Below, piece by piece: positions 16,621-24,489 of a stretch of 39,328 nucleotides of DNA (its first letter is position 1; every line of letters begins with the position of its first letter). Source of the DNA: an uncultured Desulfovibrio sp. (GTDB taxonomy: Bacteria > Desulfobacterota > Desulfovibrionia > Desulfovibrionales > Desulfovibrionaceae). The DNA lies in NCBI GenBank assembly GCA_900553065.1, contig USBZ01000015.1:1-39328 (forward strand), read 5' to 3'. The notes beneath the pieces were generated by a model. That model saw only the letters and a list, made by a program, of their open reading frames with translations. It ran no database searches and had not been told where the DNA came from. A program made the translations under genes and the position numbers.

Positions 16621-17667
16621 ATGACGGAACATCAGAAAATAAGCCGTATGGCGGCCGGAGATGAGATTTCTTCCATTTATCTCGTTGCGCTCGCCTCCCT
16701 TCAGCAGTCCCGCAACGGACCGTACTGGAGACTGGAACTGAAGGACGCGAGCGGCTCGCTGGAAGCCAAGGTATGGAGCCCGCTCAGCCTCTCCTTCTCC
16801 TCGCTTGCGGCCGGTCAGATGGTGCAGGTGGAGGGCAGGGTTTCCCTGTATCGCGATCAGCTTCAGCTCACGGTGGACGCCATGCGCGTTCTGGACGACG
16901 ACGAGATCGCGGCGCTTCCGCTGGAGGAGTACATGCTTTCCAGTCCGCGTCCTGCGGCGGACATGCTTGAAGACGTCGAGCAGCTGTGCGACCGGGTGCT
17001 TACCCACAAGCCGTGGAAGAAATTCATGCGCTCCGTTCTTTCCGACAAGCGGATACGTCCGCTTCTGCTCAAGGCTCCGGCGGCCAAGTCGGTGCATCAC
17101 GCCTATGCCGGCGGTCTTCTGGAGCACATGCTTTCCGTGGCACAGCTGTGCATGCTCATGGCGGATCACTATCCCGAGCTGGACAGGCAGACGCTTCTTG
17201 CCGCCGCTCTTCTGCACGACATCGGCAAGATCGATGAAATGGGAGGGCTGCTGGTAACGGAGTATACGGACGAGGGGCGTCTTCTCGGACATATCGTGCA
17301 GGGCATCGTCATGCTTGAGCCGTATCTGCGCAAGTCCGGGCTGGGGCCGGAACTTATCATGCATTTCAAGCATCTTATCGCCAGTCATCACGGGGAGGTT
17401 CAGTTCGGGGCCGTCCGCGAGCCTTCAACGCCCGAGGCCTTCGTGCTGCATCATGCCGACAACGTGGATGCCAAGCTGGCCCAGTGCCGCGGCGTGCTGC
17501 CTGCATCCGACGAGGGAGACGGCGTCGTCTGGAGCGCGTATCAGTCGCTTCTCGGCCGCAGCATCTGCCGTCCTGCGCATACGCCGGAAGAGCAGCCTGC
17601 CGCCAGAGTATCCCGGCAGGAAAAAAAGGAATCCCGGCAGGAGGAAAGACAGTGTTCGTTACTGTAG
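16621..17667 (+). CDS. OB-fold/HD-domain 3'-5' exoribonuclease, YhaM-like
   Basis: A 348-residue protein. An OB-fold covers about residues 15-95 (IYLVALASLQQS, YWRLELKDASGSLEAKVW). An HD phosphohydrolase domain at about 150-300 has HHAYAGGLLEHMLSV and LLHDIGKID, giving the His and His-Asp metal ligands, and later ASHHGE. This order matches YhaM of Firmicutes, a 3'-5' exoribonuclease that also acts on single-stranded DNA. The C-terminus adds a charged tail (SRQEKKESRQEERQ) that the 314-residue YhaM lacks. The start at 16621 is chosen because the OB domain begins there and GAGGA precedes it. Its end overlaps tmk by 16 bp, implying one transcript. Confidence 0.85.
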   Translation: MTEHQKISRMAAGDEISSIYLVALASLQQSRNGPYWRLELKDASGSLEAKVWSPLSLSFSSLAAGQMVQVEGRVSLYRDQLQLTVDAMRVLDDDEIAALPLEEYMLSSPRPAADMLEDVEQLCDRVLTHKPWKKFMRSVLSDKRIRPLLLKAPAAKSVHHAYAGGLLEHMLSVAQLCMLMADHYPELDRQTLLAAALLHDIGKIDEMGGLLVTEYTDEGRLLGHIVQGIVMLEPYLRKSGLGPELIMHFKHLIASHHGEVQFGAVREPSTPEAFVLHHADNVDAKLAQCRGVLPASDEGDGVVWSAYQSLLGRSICRPAHTPEEQPAARVSRQEKKESRQEERQCSLL

Positions 17668-18284
17668 AGGGCGTGGAAGGTGCAGGCAAGAGCACGCTTC
17701 TGCATCTGCTCGGTCGCGAGCTGGAGAGCCGCGGCATATCCTTCATTCGTACGCGGGAGCCCGGCGGATGCGGTCTTGGGGCGAATCTCAGACCGATTCT
17801 GCTGGACGTGTCGAGTCGTCTGGACAGCCGTGCCGAACTTTTTCTCTTTCTGGCCGATCGCGCCCAGCATGTGGCCGAGACCATCCGTCCGGCGCTGGAG
17901 CGGGGAGACTGGGTGCTGTGCGACCGCTATGCCGACTCCACCATAGCCTATCAGGGCTACGGGAGAGGCATGGATGTGGAGCATCTGCAGATGCTCAACG
18001 ACTACGCAACGGGAGGCCTGTGGCCGGACAGAACGCTTCTGCTGGATCTGCCCGTGGAAACGGGACTTGCGCGGGCACTCGCCCGCAACGGTCGTGAGGG
18101 CCTGAGCGCGAGCGAAGGACGCTTCGAGGCCGAGGAGAGGGCGTTTCATCAGCGTATACGGGACGGCTTTCTGGCACGGGCGGCACGCTGGCCGGAACGG
18201 TTCAGAGTGCTGGATGCGGCGTCTGAGCCGGAAATTCTTTTGAAGCAGGCGCTCTGCGCCCTGGGGCTTGAAGTGCGGGGATGA
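17652..18284 (+). CDS. tmk: Thymidylate kinase
   Basis: A 210-residue dTMP kinase that makes dTDP for DNA synthesis. The P-loop EGVEGAGKST lies at about residues 5-14, then the TREPGG substrate loop, DRYADSTIAYQGYGRG, and the lid region. The start is a GTG at 17652 with AGGAGG nine bases before it. The resulting N-terminus FVTVEGVEGAGKST fits the family; longer upstream starts would add sequence from the neighbouring frame. It overlaps the end of the YhaM-like gene by 16 bp. A terminator-like hairpin follows about 90 bp downstream. Confidence 0.95.
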   Translation: MFVTVEGVEGAGKSTLLHLLGRELESRGISFIRTREPGGCGLGANLRPILLDVSSRLDSRAELFLFLADRAQHVAETIRPALERGDWVLCDRYADSTIAYQGYGRGMDVEHLQMLNDYATGGLWPDRTLLLDLPVETGLARALARNGREGLSASEGRFEAEERAFHQRIRDGFLARAARWPERFRVLDAASEPEILLKQALCALGLEVRG

Positions 18285-18374
18285 CCGGTTCGACTGTTTC
18301 CGGCAGGGAAGCGGAGGCATGGTGCATGAGTTCTGCCGGGGCTTCGACTCGGAAAGGATTCCGACAGAAGTCTG

Positions 18375-18404
18375 CCGGAGAATTATTCACCATGCTCCGG
18401 TTTT
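18375..18404 (+). terminator. Probable terminator of tmk
   Basis: CCGGAG (18375-18380) pairs with CTCCGG (18395-18400) across a 14-nt loop, followed by four T. The stem is short, so confidence is moderate. It touches the stop codon of the opposing recombinase gene. Confidence 0.45.
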
Positions 18405-19008
18405 ATGAAGTGTTCTTCATATAGGTTCTGGCTCTGTAGCGGAAGGTCGAACGGGCCATGCCGCAACGTCTGGCGGCTTCCGAGGTGTTGATCTCGCCGT
18501 TTTTCCACAGCGCGTAGATGCGGGGAAAGGTTGTGGGAAGAGGCCGGGGCTGACGGCCGAAACGGATGCCGTTGATCTTGGCTGCGGCAATGCCTTCGGC
18601 CTGGCGTCTGCGTATGTTTTCCCGCTCGCTCTGGGCCACGAAGGAGAGAACCTGAAGCACGAGATCGGCAATGAAGGTACCGAGCAGATCCTTGTCGCGT
18701 CTGGTATCAAGAAGGGGCATGTCGAGGACCAGGATGTCCACCTTCATATCCTTGGTGAGCAGGTGCCACTGCTGCTGGATTTCCTTGTAGTTCCTTCCCA
18801 GCCTGTCGATGCTCGTGATGCAGATCTGATCTCCGGGCTTCAAGCGTCTGAGCATGGCCCGGTACTGGGGCCGATGAAAGTCCTTGCCTGATATCTTATC
18901 AATGAAGATGTGTTTTTCCGGGATGTTCTGTTTCTGCATGACCAGACACTGACGGGTTTCATTCTGGTCTATGCTGGAGACCCGGATATATCCATACGTT
19001 TTTCCCAT
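18403..19008 (-). CDS. Small serine recombinase (resolvase/invertase family)
   Basis: A 201-residue serine recombinase. The catalytic domain has YGYIRVSSIDQN (5-16), where the Ser after RV is the nucleophile, then SIDRLGRN and SERENIRRRQAEGI with the conserved arginines. A helix-turn-helix near the C-terminus (TSEAARRCGMARSTFRYRAR) binds DNA. Size and layout fit the Tn3 resolvase and Hin/Gin invertase group. I see no transposase, tail-fibre genes or flanking inverted repeats nearby, so it is an orphan: a resolvase left from a lost element, a dif-like or plasmid-type resolver, or an invertase acting elsewhere. The ribosome-binding site is weak (GATAGG). Confidence 0.9.
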   Translation of the reverse strand: MGKTYGYIRVSSIDQNETRQCLVMQKQNIPEKHIFIDKISGKDFHRPQYRAMLRRLKPGDQICITSIDRLGRNYKEIQQQWHLLTKDMKVDILVLDMPLLDTRRDKDLLGTFIADLVLQVLSFVAQSERENIRRRQAEGIAAAKINGIRFGRQPRPLPTTFPRIYALWKNGEINTSEAARRCGMARSTFRYRARTYMKNTS

Positions 19009-19042
19009 GAGCCTATCTCTCTGATTTAAAAGATGAAGGACG

Positions 19043-19070
19043 CGCCGCGCATGATCGCGGCGTATTTTTT
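19043..19070 (+). terminator. Orphan hairpin with T run
   Basis: CGCCGCG (19043-19049) pairs with CGCGGCG (19056-19062), then TA and six T. It has the form of a plus-strand terminator, but no plus-strand gene ends here. It lies just upstream of the recombinase gene on the other strand. Confidence 0.45.
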
Positions 19071-19697
19071 ATCGGCAGAAAACGGGCTGCATCGGTACAG
19101 ACACGGCCTTTTCTCTGCAACGGATTTGCGAAAGGCCTTGAGGGCGGGCCAATGTCAGGGAGGAGAAGCTCGCGGCCCGGTATTGCACGGGCTCGTAAGG
19201 CTCGGCGGAAGAGAAAGACGTCCGTTTTTTTTGGGGGACGGGCGTCTATGGGGCCTTTTATCGGCAAAAGGTTCTCTGATGTCCGCAGATGCGGGAGGCT
19301 CTTCTGAAATGTGCAGGTTCTCAGAAGCGGCAGATGCCCTGATGTCGGCCATTTCTGTTTCTCCTTTTGGCCGGGAACTCCCGGGATGAAGGTGTCATTT
19401 AAGGAGCATAACGAGCGATCTTGCGGAAATAAAACGATTTTTTTGTGCCGATACTCTTGATTTTCTTGCACTCCTTGCGGCGCTTTCCTTTCGGGATGAA
19501 AGATTTTTTCGGCACAAGTCGGACGAGCTTGGGGAAGATTTGAAAAAGCGACCGGAGGCGTGCAGCGGTCCGGGAATGGGCGTTTGGGATGGGATATTCT
19601 TCGGTATGGTCGAATGAGGCCGAGAGATCTTTGCTGCCGTTGTGGTATGGCTGCGAAAAAGAAAGCGCGCGAGCGGAACGCGTAAAGGCGTTAAAAG
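19071..19697. other. Gene-free stretch between the recombinase gene and ssrA
   Basis: I see no convincing gene, tRNA or repeat. Open frames here have no family resemblance, no good ribosome-binding site, and compositions typical of chance frames. The right end borders the tmRNA terminator. Because tmRNA 3' ends are common integration sites, I looked for a second copy of the tmRNA 3' sequence and did not find one by eye. Confidence 0.5.
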
Positions 19698-19728
19698 AAA
19701 AATCCCGTGAAGGTGTTCACGGGATTTT
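19698..19728 (-). terminator. Terminator of ssrA
   Basis: On the minus strand, AATCCCGTGAA and TTCACGGGATT form an 11-bp perfect stem with a CACC loop, followed by a T-rich tract. It begins 12 bp after the tmRNA 3' CCA. Confidence 0.9.
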
Positions 19729-19739
19729 CGTCAATATGG

Positions 19740-20119
19740 TGGTGGAGGCGGGGAGAGTCGAACTCCCGTCCGAGAAAGGTCCACGCAAGGCCTCTACAGG
19801 TTTAGTCTGCGTACGAATTTTCGCCTCAGGAGTTGCCCGCAGACGGGCGTCCGTCAGTTATCCTGCCGTAAGCTCCTCGCGCGCGTCCCGGTCGGAACAG
19901 ACGCTCGCCAGTCCGATGAATTGGCGCCTTGGCGACGTATCGGACGTCGGCCGCTTCGGCGTGACGGTCTATGCCGTCAGGGTGCCCGGCTGCTTACGCA
20001 GCGTAGGCGTAGTCGTAATCGTTGTTGGCAATTACTTTGTTGCCGCTTTTAACGAGGCCAGCGGCGCCTCGACCTGCAACCCCGGCTTCCAGCATCCCCG
20101 TCGAAACCAATGCGCCCCC
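19740..20119 (-). ncRNA. ssrA: Transfer-messenger RNA
   Basis: The single-chain tmRNA that rescues stalled ribosomes. The 5' end GGGGGCG pairs with CGCCTCC at the 3' end to form a 7-bp acceptor stem (one G-U), followed by an encoded ACCA ending at 19740. A T-arm with GAGTTCGACTCT-type sequence precedes it. The mRNA-like part encodes the tag ANNDYDYAYAA and a TAA stop, read from GCC AAC AAC onwards; this is the tag I recall for Desulfovibrio. The length of about 380 nt is normal. Ends are set by the acceptor pairing, not by experiment. Confidence 0.95.
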
Positions 20120-20149
20120 AGAAGAGACTTTCCGTCGAGAGGAAAACCG

Positions 20150-20169
20150 GCGCTCCTGCAGAGGAGCGC
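20150..20169 (-). other. Hairpin in the 5' precursor of tmRNA
   Basis: GCGCTCCT and AGGAGCGC form a perfect 8-bp stem with a GCAG loop, between the ssrA promoter and the mature 5' end. It would be in the part removed by RNase P and may help processing. Confidence 0.5.
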
Positions 20170-20184
20170 TTCCGGTGTCTTTTA

Positions 20185-20213
20185 AATATAGCCATGTTTC
20201 CGCAGTCTGTAAA
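20185..20213 (-). promoter_or_regulatory. Promoter of ssrA
   Basis: On the minus strand, TTTACA (20208-20213) and TATATT (20185-20190) are separated by 17 bp, about 60 bp before the mature tmRNA 5' end. Confidence 0.65.
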
Positions 20214-20267
20214 GAATGGCTGTCGGAAGAAAAAAATGTCGTCGGGCGAAAAGAGGAAAATTTTCTG

Positions 20268-20384
20268 TTGACAAAAAGTTAGATATCGAATTAAAAACAA
20301 GGCCGTACAAGTTCGATGTCTGATTATTTGGTGTGAGTGTCCGTCGAACGGGCATGTATTGTCGCTATATAATTCGATGTCGAA
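20268..20384 (+). promoter_or_regulatory. Promoter elements and repeated operator-like sites before the metallo-beta-lactamase-fold gene
   Basis: TTGACA at 20268-20273 is followed after 18 bp by TAAAAA. Further down, a perfect TATAAT lies at 20368-20373 without a good -35. Three copies of one half-site surround them: GATATCGAA (20282-20290, inverted form), TTCGATGTC (20312-20320) and TTCGATGTC (20373-20381). The last lies within the dyad TTCGA-TG-TCGAA (20373-20384), which touches the -10. This suggests a repressor binding cooperatively; the regulator is unknown. Confidence 0.45.
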
Positions 20385-20469
20385 CTTTATAGCGTTTCTG
20401 TGCGAAGTCTCGGGAAAGCACGTCGAGGCAGAATTTTTCGGAATTTTTATTTTCAGTCAGGAGAAACCT

Positions 20470-21318
20470 ATGAACAGAATGATAATGTCCGTTGCGATGG
20501 TCGCCGCGTTGTGCATGGGCGGCATGGCTCAGGCTGCCGAGGAGGTACAGGGCCATGTGATCAGCAGGCAGATGGGGAACGTCATTGTGCATGACTATGT
20601 AAGCAATACGGGCGGCGCCGCTCAGATCGTGGAAACGGATCGTCTGGTGGTGTTCGACGTGCCCGGCAACGCTCCGCAGAATGCGGACTTCAAGTCCTTT
20701 GCGGAGTCTCTCGGCAAGCCCGTGGAAGCCGTAGTCATTTCTCATGGGCACGAGCATCACTGGCTGGGCGTGGACACGCTGTTTCCCGGTGTGAAGGTGT
20801 ACAGCACTCAGGCTTCCGCCATAAACGGCGAAGCGGGCATGAAGGCGCTGGAGAGCGCCCGTGCGGCCATGGGCGAAGAGATGATTCCCTATACCTCCGT
20901 GCCTGAGGTGGAGAGCCTTGCGGACGGAAAGAAGAATCTGGGAGGTGTGGAGTACGAGTTCACGACGCTGCCTGAGCTTGGCGCCAGCATCATTGCGCTT
21001 CCTGCCGAAAAAGTGGTCATGACGCATCACCTGGGATATGTGGGCGTGCATGTTCCCATGCCTCCCTTCGATGCCCGTCTGGCCGAACTCAAGAAGCTGC
21101 AGAGTGAAGGATATACTTGGATGATCGGCGGACACGGCGTTCCTGCTGAAAGCCATGAACTGATCAAAAAGGTTGCCGAATACTATGGCTTTGTCGATAC
21201 GACCGTGAAGGATGCCGGAAGCCCCGAAGAAGCGGTGAAGGCCATTGCTGCCCAGTATCCGGATTATGGTCTCGTTCCGCTGCTTGATGTCTTTGTACCC
21301 ATGCTGATGAAGAAGTAG
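20470..21318 (+). CDS. Exported metallo-beta-lactamase-fold protein
   Basis: A 282-residue protein with signal peptide MNRMIMSVAMVAALCMGGMAQA, cleaved probably before AEE. It is a metallo-beta-lactamase fold: a beta-rich start (IVETDRLVVFDVPG), the metal motif SHGHEHHWLG, MTHHLGYVG, and a final GGHGVP loop. In the usual HxHxDH motif the Asp is His here, so the second metal site may differ. Family members hydrolyse many substrates (beta-lactams, lactones, thioesters, sulfate esters), and none can be chosen. The start at 20470 fits the signal peptide and a GGAG four to seven bases upstream; the longer frame upstream has no support. It has its own promoter and terminator. Confidence 0.8.
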   Translation: MNRMIMSVAMVAALCMGGMAQAAEEVQGHVISRQMGNVIVHDYVSNTGGAAQIVETDRLVVFDVPGNAPQNADFKSFAESLGKPVEAVVISHGHEHHWLGVDTLFPGVKVYSTQASAINGEAGMKALESARAAMGEEMIPYTSVPEVESLADGKKNLGGVEYEFTTLPELGASIIALPAEKVVMTHHLGYVGVHVPMPPFDARLAELKKLQSEGYTWMIGGHGVPAESHELIKKVAEYYGFVDTTVKDAGSPEEAVKAIAAQYPDYGLVPLLDVFVPMLMKK

Positions 21319-21340
21319 CGACTGCTGTGAGGCCTCGTTG

Positions 21341-21373
21341 CGCCCTTCCAGCCTGAGCGGGAAGGGCGTTTTA
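21341..21373 (+). terminator. Terminator after the metallo-beta-lactamase-fold gene
   Basis: CGCCCTTCC (21341-21349) and GGAAGGGCG (21360-21368) form a 9-bp perfect stem with a 10-nt loop, followed by TTTTAT. Confidence 0.75.
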
Positions 21374-21494
21374 TCTTTCTGGGCGCAGCGGGAGCCGGAT
21401 TGTACGGCGGCAGGGAACAGGCGTACATGCCGTCGGCCGGAGGGGGCATACCTCGGAGTACGGCCGCTCCGGAGTGTGGCGTTTTTCCGCCCGG

Positions 21495-22694
21495 CTAGTC
21501 GAAATCAGCAAGAAGCGGGGCCAGACTGAAGGAGCCGAGCCGTATGTTGCTGCAGTCCCGGCGCATGCGGGCCACGGCTTCATAAAGATGAGGCGAGCCG
21601 ATGCCGTTGTGAATGGAACTGTAGGCCTCGATGAAGGCGGCAAGAGAGTCGCATGCCTTGACGAGCTGACCGTCCTTCGGATCGTACCGGTCTTCGTTGT
21701 AGCGCGCGTGGAGTTCGGCAAAGCTTTCCACTTTGCGGATGCCGTCTTCGAGACGGCAGGTGTCGTTGAATTCTGATTTTGTGGCCAGACCCAGATAATA
21801 GTCCAGGCGTTCCCGGATATGTCCGTAGCCCCCCTTCTCCAGCGGATCGAGAATCTTGCTGTGCAGCTCCTCGGCTTCATACTGATGGATGATTTCGGGC
21901 AGCTGAGCCACGGAACGCTTGACGGGCGTGATGATGTCGCGGGTGAGAAGCTCGGCCAGATCGTGGAACAGGCCGCAGTAAAAGTCGTTGATGCGTCGCT
22001 GCGGGCAGGCGTCGAGATGCAGACTGAGCAGATAGGAATACACGGCGACGATGAACATGTGACCGAGAACCGACGTGGCGGGAACGCGCGGGGTCTGTGC
22101 CCAGCGGATCTGGAAGCGGAGCTGACCGCAGAGATTGGCCATGCGGGCGAGGGCCGTGCCGGATCCGGCGACCAGTTCGTTGACGCCTTCCACGTCCTTG
22201 AGCGCCAGCAGGCGTCTGTTGAAGGAGGGACCTATCTCCTTTATTTCCTCGTCGAATCCGTTGAGCGGCTCGATGAGGCTGAATTCCCAGCGGGATGCAT
22301 ACATGTGCGCGGCGCTCAGAATGCGGTCCGCCAGAGAGTCGGCCTCCTCGGCAGGCCGCGTATGATAGGCCACGAGGCGCTGCCAGAAATCCTCATCCAG
22401 CGGCCGTATGCGGGGTTCGAGCTCGTTGAGCGTCCATGCGGTGAGTTCGCGGTAATGTTCCTTGTTGGCCTTGATGCGGTAGAAGACCGGCGGCTTGATG
22501 TCGGTGATGATGAGGCGGTAGAAGTAGTCGAAAATGCCGCCTTCAATGATTTCAAGGCCGATGCGGCGCTGTTCGTCTTCGGGCATGGCGAGGGTGTTCT
22601 GCTGCCAGAGCAGAAAGGCCGTGATCATCTTGTGGGCCTGCTTGTCCAGCTCGAAGAGTTCCACGGGGCGCAGCTTGTCGTTCCATCGACGCAT
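21495..22694 (-). CDS. HD-domain phosphohydrolase of unknown substrate
   Basis: A 399-residue cytosolic protein. An HD domain occupies about residues 225-330: SVLGHMFIVAVYSYLL gives the first His and CGLFHDLAELLTRDI the His-Asp pair, as in HD_3 or YfbR-like hydrolases. The N-terminal 200 residues are helical and I do not recognise them. There is no signal peptide or membrane segment. Start choice: ATG at 22694 has only a weak ribosome site. A GTG at 22745 (416 residues) has GAGG at a better distance and is a real alternative. It has no operon partner. Confidence 0.75.
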   Translation of the reverse strand: MRRWNDKLRPVELFELDKQAHKMITAFLLWQQNTLAMPEDEQRRIGLEIIEGGIFDYFYRLIITDIKPPVFYRIKANKEHYRELTAWTLNELEPRIRPLDEDFWQRLVAYHTRPAEEADSLADRILSAAHMYASRWEFSLIEPLNGFDEEIKEIGPSFNRRLLALKDVEGVNELVAGSGTALARMANLCGQLRFQIRWAQTPRVPATSVLGHMFIVAVYSYLLSLHLDACPQRRINDFYCGLFHDLAELLTRDIITPVKRSVAQLPEIIHQYEAEELHSKILDPLEKGGYGHIRERLDYYLGLATKSEFNDTCRLEDGIRKVESFAELHARYNEDRYDPKDGQLVKACDSLAAFIEAYSSIHNGIGSPHLYEAVARMRRDCSNIRLGSFSLAPLLADFD

Positions 22695-22918
22695 GTCGGC
22701 CCCGGAGAAAATGAACTGGAGAAGACTTTTTCTTATGCTCCGCACGGGATTCCTCGCTTGCTTAAAGTTTCGTTTTATGGCAGATACCTTCTTTCGAACG
22801 TTCTGGCAAGGGAACGGCGGTCTGGTAGCCGCTCTCAAGGTGCGTTTTGCCGGCTCCCCGTTGCGGGCTCAACGTCTCCGGTTTCCCTTCATGAAAGAAC
22901 GACTGTAACGAGGAATGT

Positions 22919-22948
22919 GCTTCCGGCCCTTGTGCGGGAAGCCTTTTT
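22919..22948 (+). terminator. Terminator-like hairpin in the rplM leader
   Basis: GCTTCC (22919-22924) pairs with GGAAGC (22937-22942) and is followed by C and five T. It lies 66 bp before rplM with no plus-strand gene just upstream. It may be an attenuator for the ribosomal protein operon, or chance. Confidence 0.35.
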
Positions 22949-23013
22949 GTGACTACGCCTCTTCAACGGCACACTCATGCGGTTCCGCTCCGCGCGGGAC
23001 AGGAGATATTTTC

Positions 23014-23448
23014 ATGAAAACTTTCAGCCCGACCCCGGCCGACATCGACCGTCAGTGGTATCTGGTTGACGCCGAAGATCAGATCCTCGGCCGCCTCGCC
23101 GCTCAGATCGCTCATCGTCTGCGTGGCAAGCACAAGCCCGAATTTGCTCCCCATATGGACAACGGCGACTTCATCGTGGTGATCAACTGCGAAAAGATCC
23201 GCGTGACCGGCACCAAGATGCAGGACAAGTTCTACTACAGCCACTCCGGCTGGGTCGGCGGTCTCAAGGAAGTCAGCCTGGAAAAGCTGCTCGCCTCCAA
23301 GCCCGAGGAAGTGCTCCGCAAGGCCGTTCGCGGCATGCTGCCCAAGAACCGTCTCGGCCGCGCCATGCTGAAGAAACTGAAGATTTATGCCGGCGCCGAA
23401 CATCCTCACGCCGCTCAGGCCCCCAAGCCGCTGACCTTTGAGAAGTAG
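23014..23448 (+). CDS. rplM: 50S ribosomal protein L13
   Basis: A 144-residue L13 with the family landmarks WYLVDAEDQILGRLAAQIA (18-36), NCEKIRVTGTK, YYSHSGWVGGLK and the VRGMLPKNRLGR signature. The start at 23014 follows AGGAG by 8 bases. rpsI follows after 10 bp, the standard pair in bacteria. In E. coli L13 represses its own operon through the leader; the hairpin upstream may matter, but this is inference. Confidence 0.98.
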   Translation: MKTFSPTPADIDRQWYLVDAEDQILGRLAAQIAHRLRGKHKPEFAPHMDNGDFIVVINCEKIRVTGTKMQDKFYYSHSGWVGGLKEVSLEKLLASKPEEVLRKAVRGMLPKNRLGRAMLKKLKIYAGAEHPHAAQAPKPLTFEK

Positions 23449-23458
23449 GAGTCCAGCC

Positions 23459-23851
23459 ATGTCCACCGCTTTTGATTATGGCACCGGCCGCCGCAAGACG
23501 GCTATCGCCCGTACCCGTCTCTATCCCGGCTCCGGTCAGATTGAAGTCAACGGCCGTCCCATGGATCAGTATTTCCCCCGCAAGACCCTGCAGATGATCG
23601 TCCGTCAGCCTCTTGCCCTCACCAAGCTCACCGAGCAGTACGACATCAAGGTGAACGTTTGCGGCGGCGGCATCTCCGGCCAGGCCGAAGCTGTTCGTCT
23701 CGGCATTTCCCGTGCTCTGCTCCAGGCTGATCCCGCTCTGCGCGGCGTCCTGAAGCATGCCGGCCTGCTGACCCGCGATGCCCGTAAGAAGGAACGTAAG
23801 AAGTACGGTCTGGCTGCTGCCCGCGCCCGTTACCAGTACTCCAAGCGTTAA
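23459..23851 (+). CDS. rpsI: 30S ribosomal protein S9
   Basis: A 130-residue S9. It begins FDYGTGRRKTAIARTRLYPG, has the GGGISGQAEAVRLGISRAL signature, and ends in the conserved basic RARYQYSKR tail that contacts P-site tRNA. The ribosome site is AGGAG before the ATG at 23459. It is co-transcribed with rplM and closed by the terminator at 23874-23902. Confidence 0.98.
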   Translation: MSTAFDYGTGRRKTAIARTRLYPGSGQIEVNGRPMDQYFPRKTLQMIVRQPLALTKLTEQYDIKVNVCGGGISGQAEAVRLGISRALLQADPALRGVLKHAGLLTRDARKKERKKYGLAAARARYQYSKR

Positions 23852-23873
23852 TCTTCCGATTCTCGCAGTATGG

Positions 23874-23902
23874 GGCCCGTCGTTTTGCGGCGGGCCTTTT
23901 TT
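23874..23902 (+). terminator. Terminator of rplM-rpsI
   Basis: GGCCCGTCG and CGGCGGGCC form a 9-bp stem (one G-U) with loop TTTTG, followed by six T. Confidence 0.92.
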
Positions 23903-24430
23903 ATTGCTGAAATCCGGACGAGGGACTGTTCCCTCCCCATAAAACGGTCTTCAAGCTTTGTATGCGGGTACAGAGAAGAGTGCGTTTTTCGGACGGCGTT
24001 TGCCTTCCACGAGTCAGGTCTGTGCGGCGGGCAGCCTGAACTGAAGAAAATGCTCAGGCCTTGTTCCGGCGGGTTCAGATGCTGTTCGGACTGACGTCTG
24101 GCGTGAGTCCATCCGACAGACTCCCTCAGCCCTCGCCTCTTCACTCTCCCTGCGTTTCCTGACGGCGCTTTTTTCCATAAAGAGGCACACATCTCTTCAA
24201 TATGCCGTCCTTCACATGCTTTTGGGGGTTCCGGGGCACAGGAGAGGCTGTGAGCGTTGTTTTTGCCTGTGCTGTGTCTTCTTCCGCAAGACATATTCCT
24301 GTGCTTGTGAGGGAGCCTGAGCGGCGCAGCTTTATGGCTGCGCTGACGTCACTTTCGCCGCAGTCTCTTGTTTCCCTTGCCGGAAGAATGTTCTCCGGCC
24401 CGTTTCGCGGAGTGATTTGAACGCAGATAA
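23903..24430. other. Gene-free stretch between rpsI and the ugp operon terminator
   Basis: I see no convincing gene, RNA or repeat in about 530 bp. A minus-strand frame of 110 codons starts inside the hairpin at 24431-24472 and has no family resemblance. A 72-codon plus-strand frame (24202-24420) also looks like chance. Confidence 0.5.
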
Positions 24431-24472
24431 TGAAAAAGCGGAGTCTTCCTTCAGGAAGACTCCGCTTTTTCA
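24431..24472. terminator. Bidirectional terminator downstream of ugpC
   Basis: A 20-bp perfect stem, 24431-24450 with 24453-24472, has A and T runs on both sides. It ends 17 bp after the ugpC stop on the minus strand. Confidence 0.9.
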
Positions 24473-24489
24473 TGGTCTTTTACTTTGAA

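Noticed and set aside
19740..19780. A phage or island attachment site at the tmRNA 3' end
   Set aside because: I could not find a second copy of the 3' sequence in the window and there is no tyrosine integrase.
24141..24473. A 110-codon minus-strand frame after rpsI
   Set aside because: Its first codons are the terminator stem and the rest shows no domain or ribosome site.
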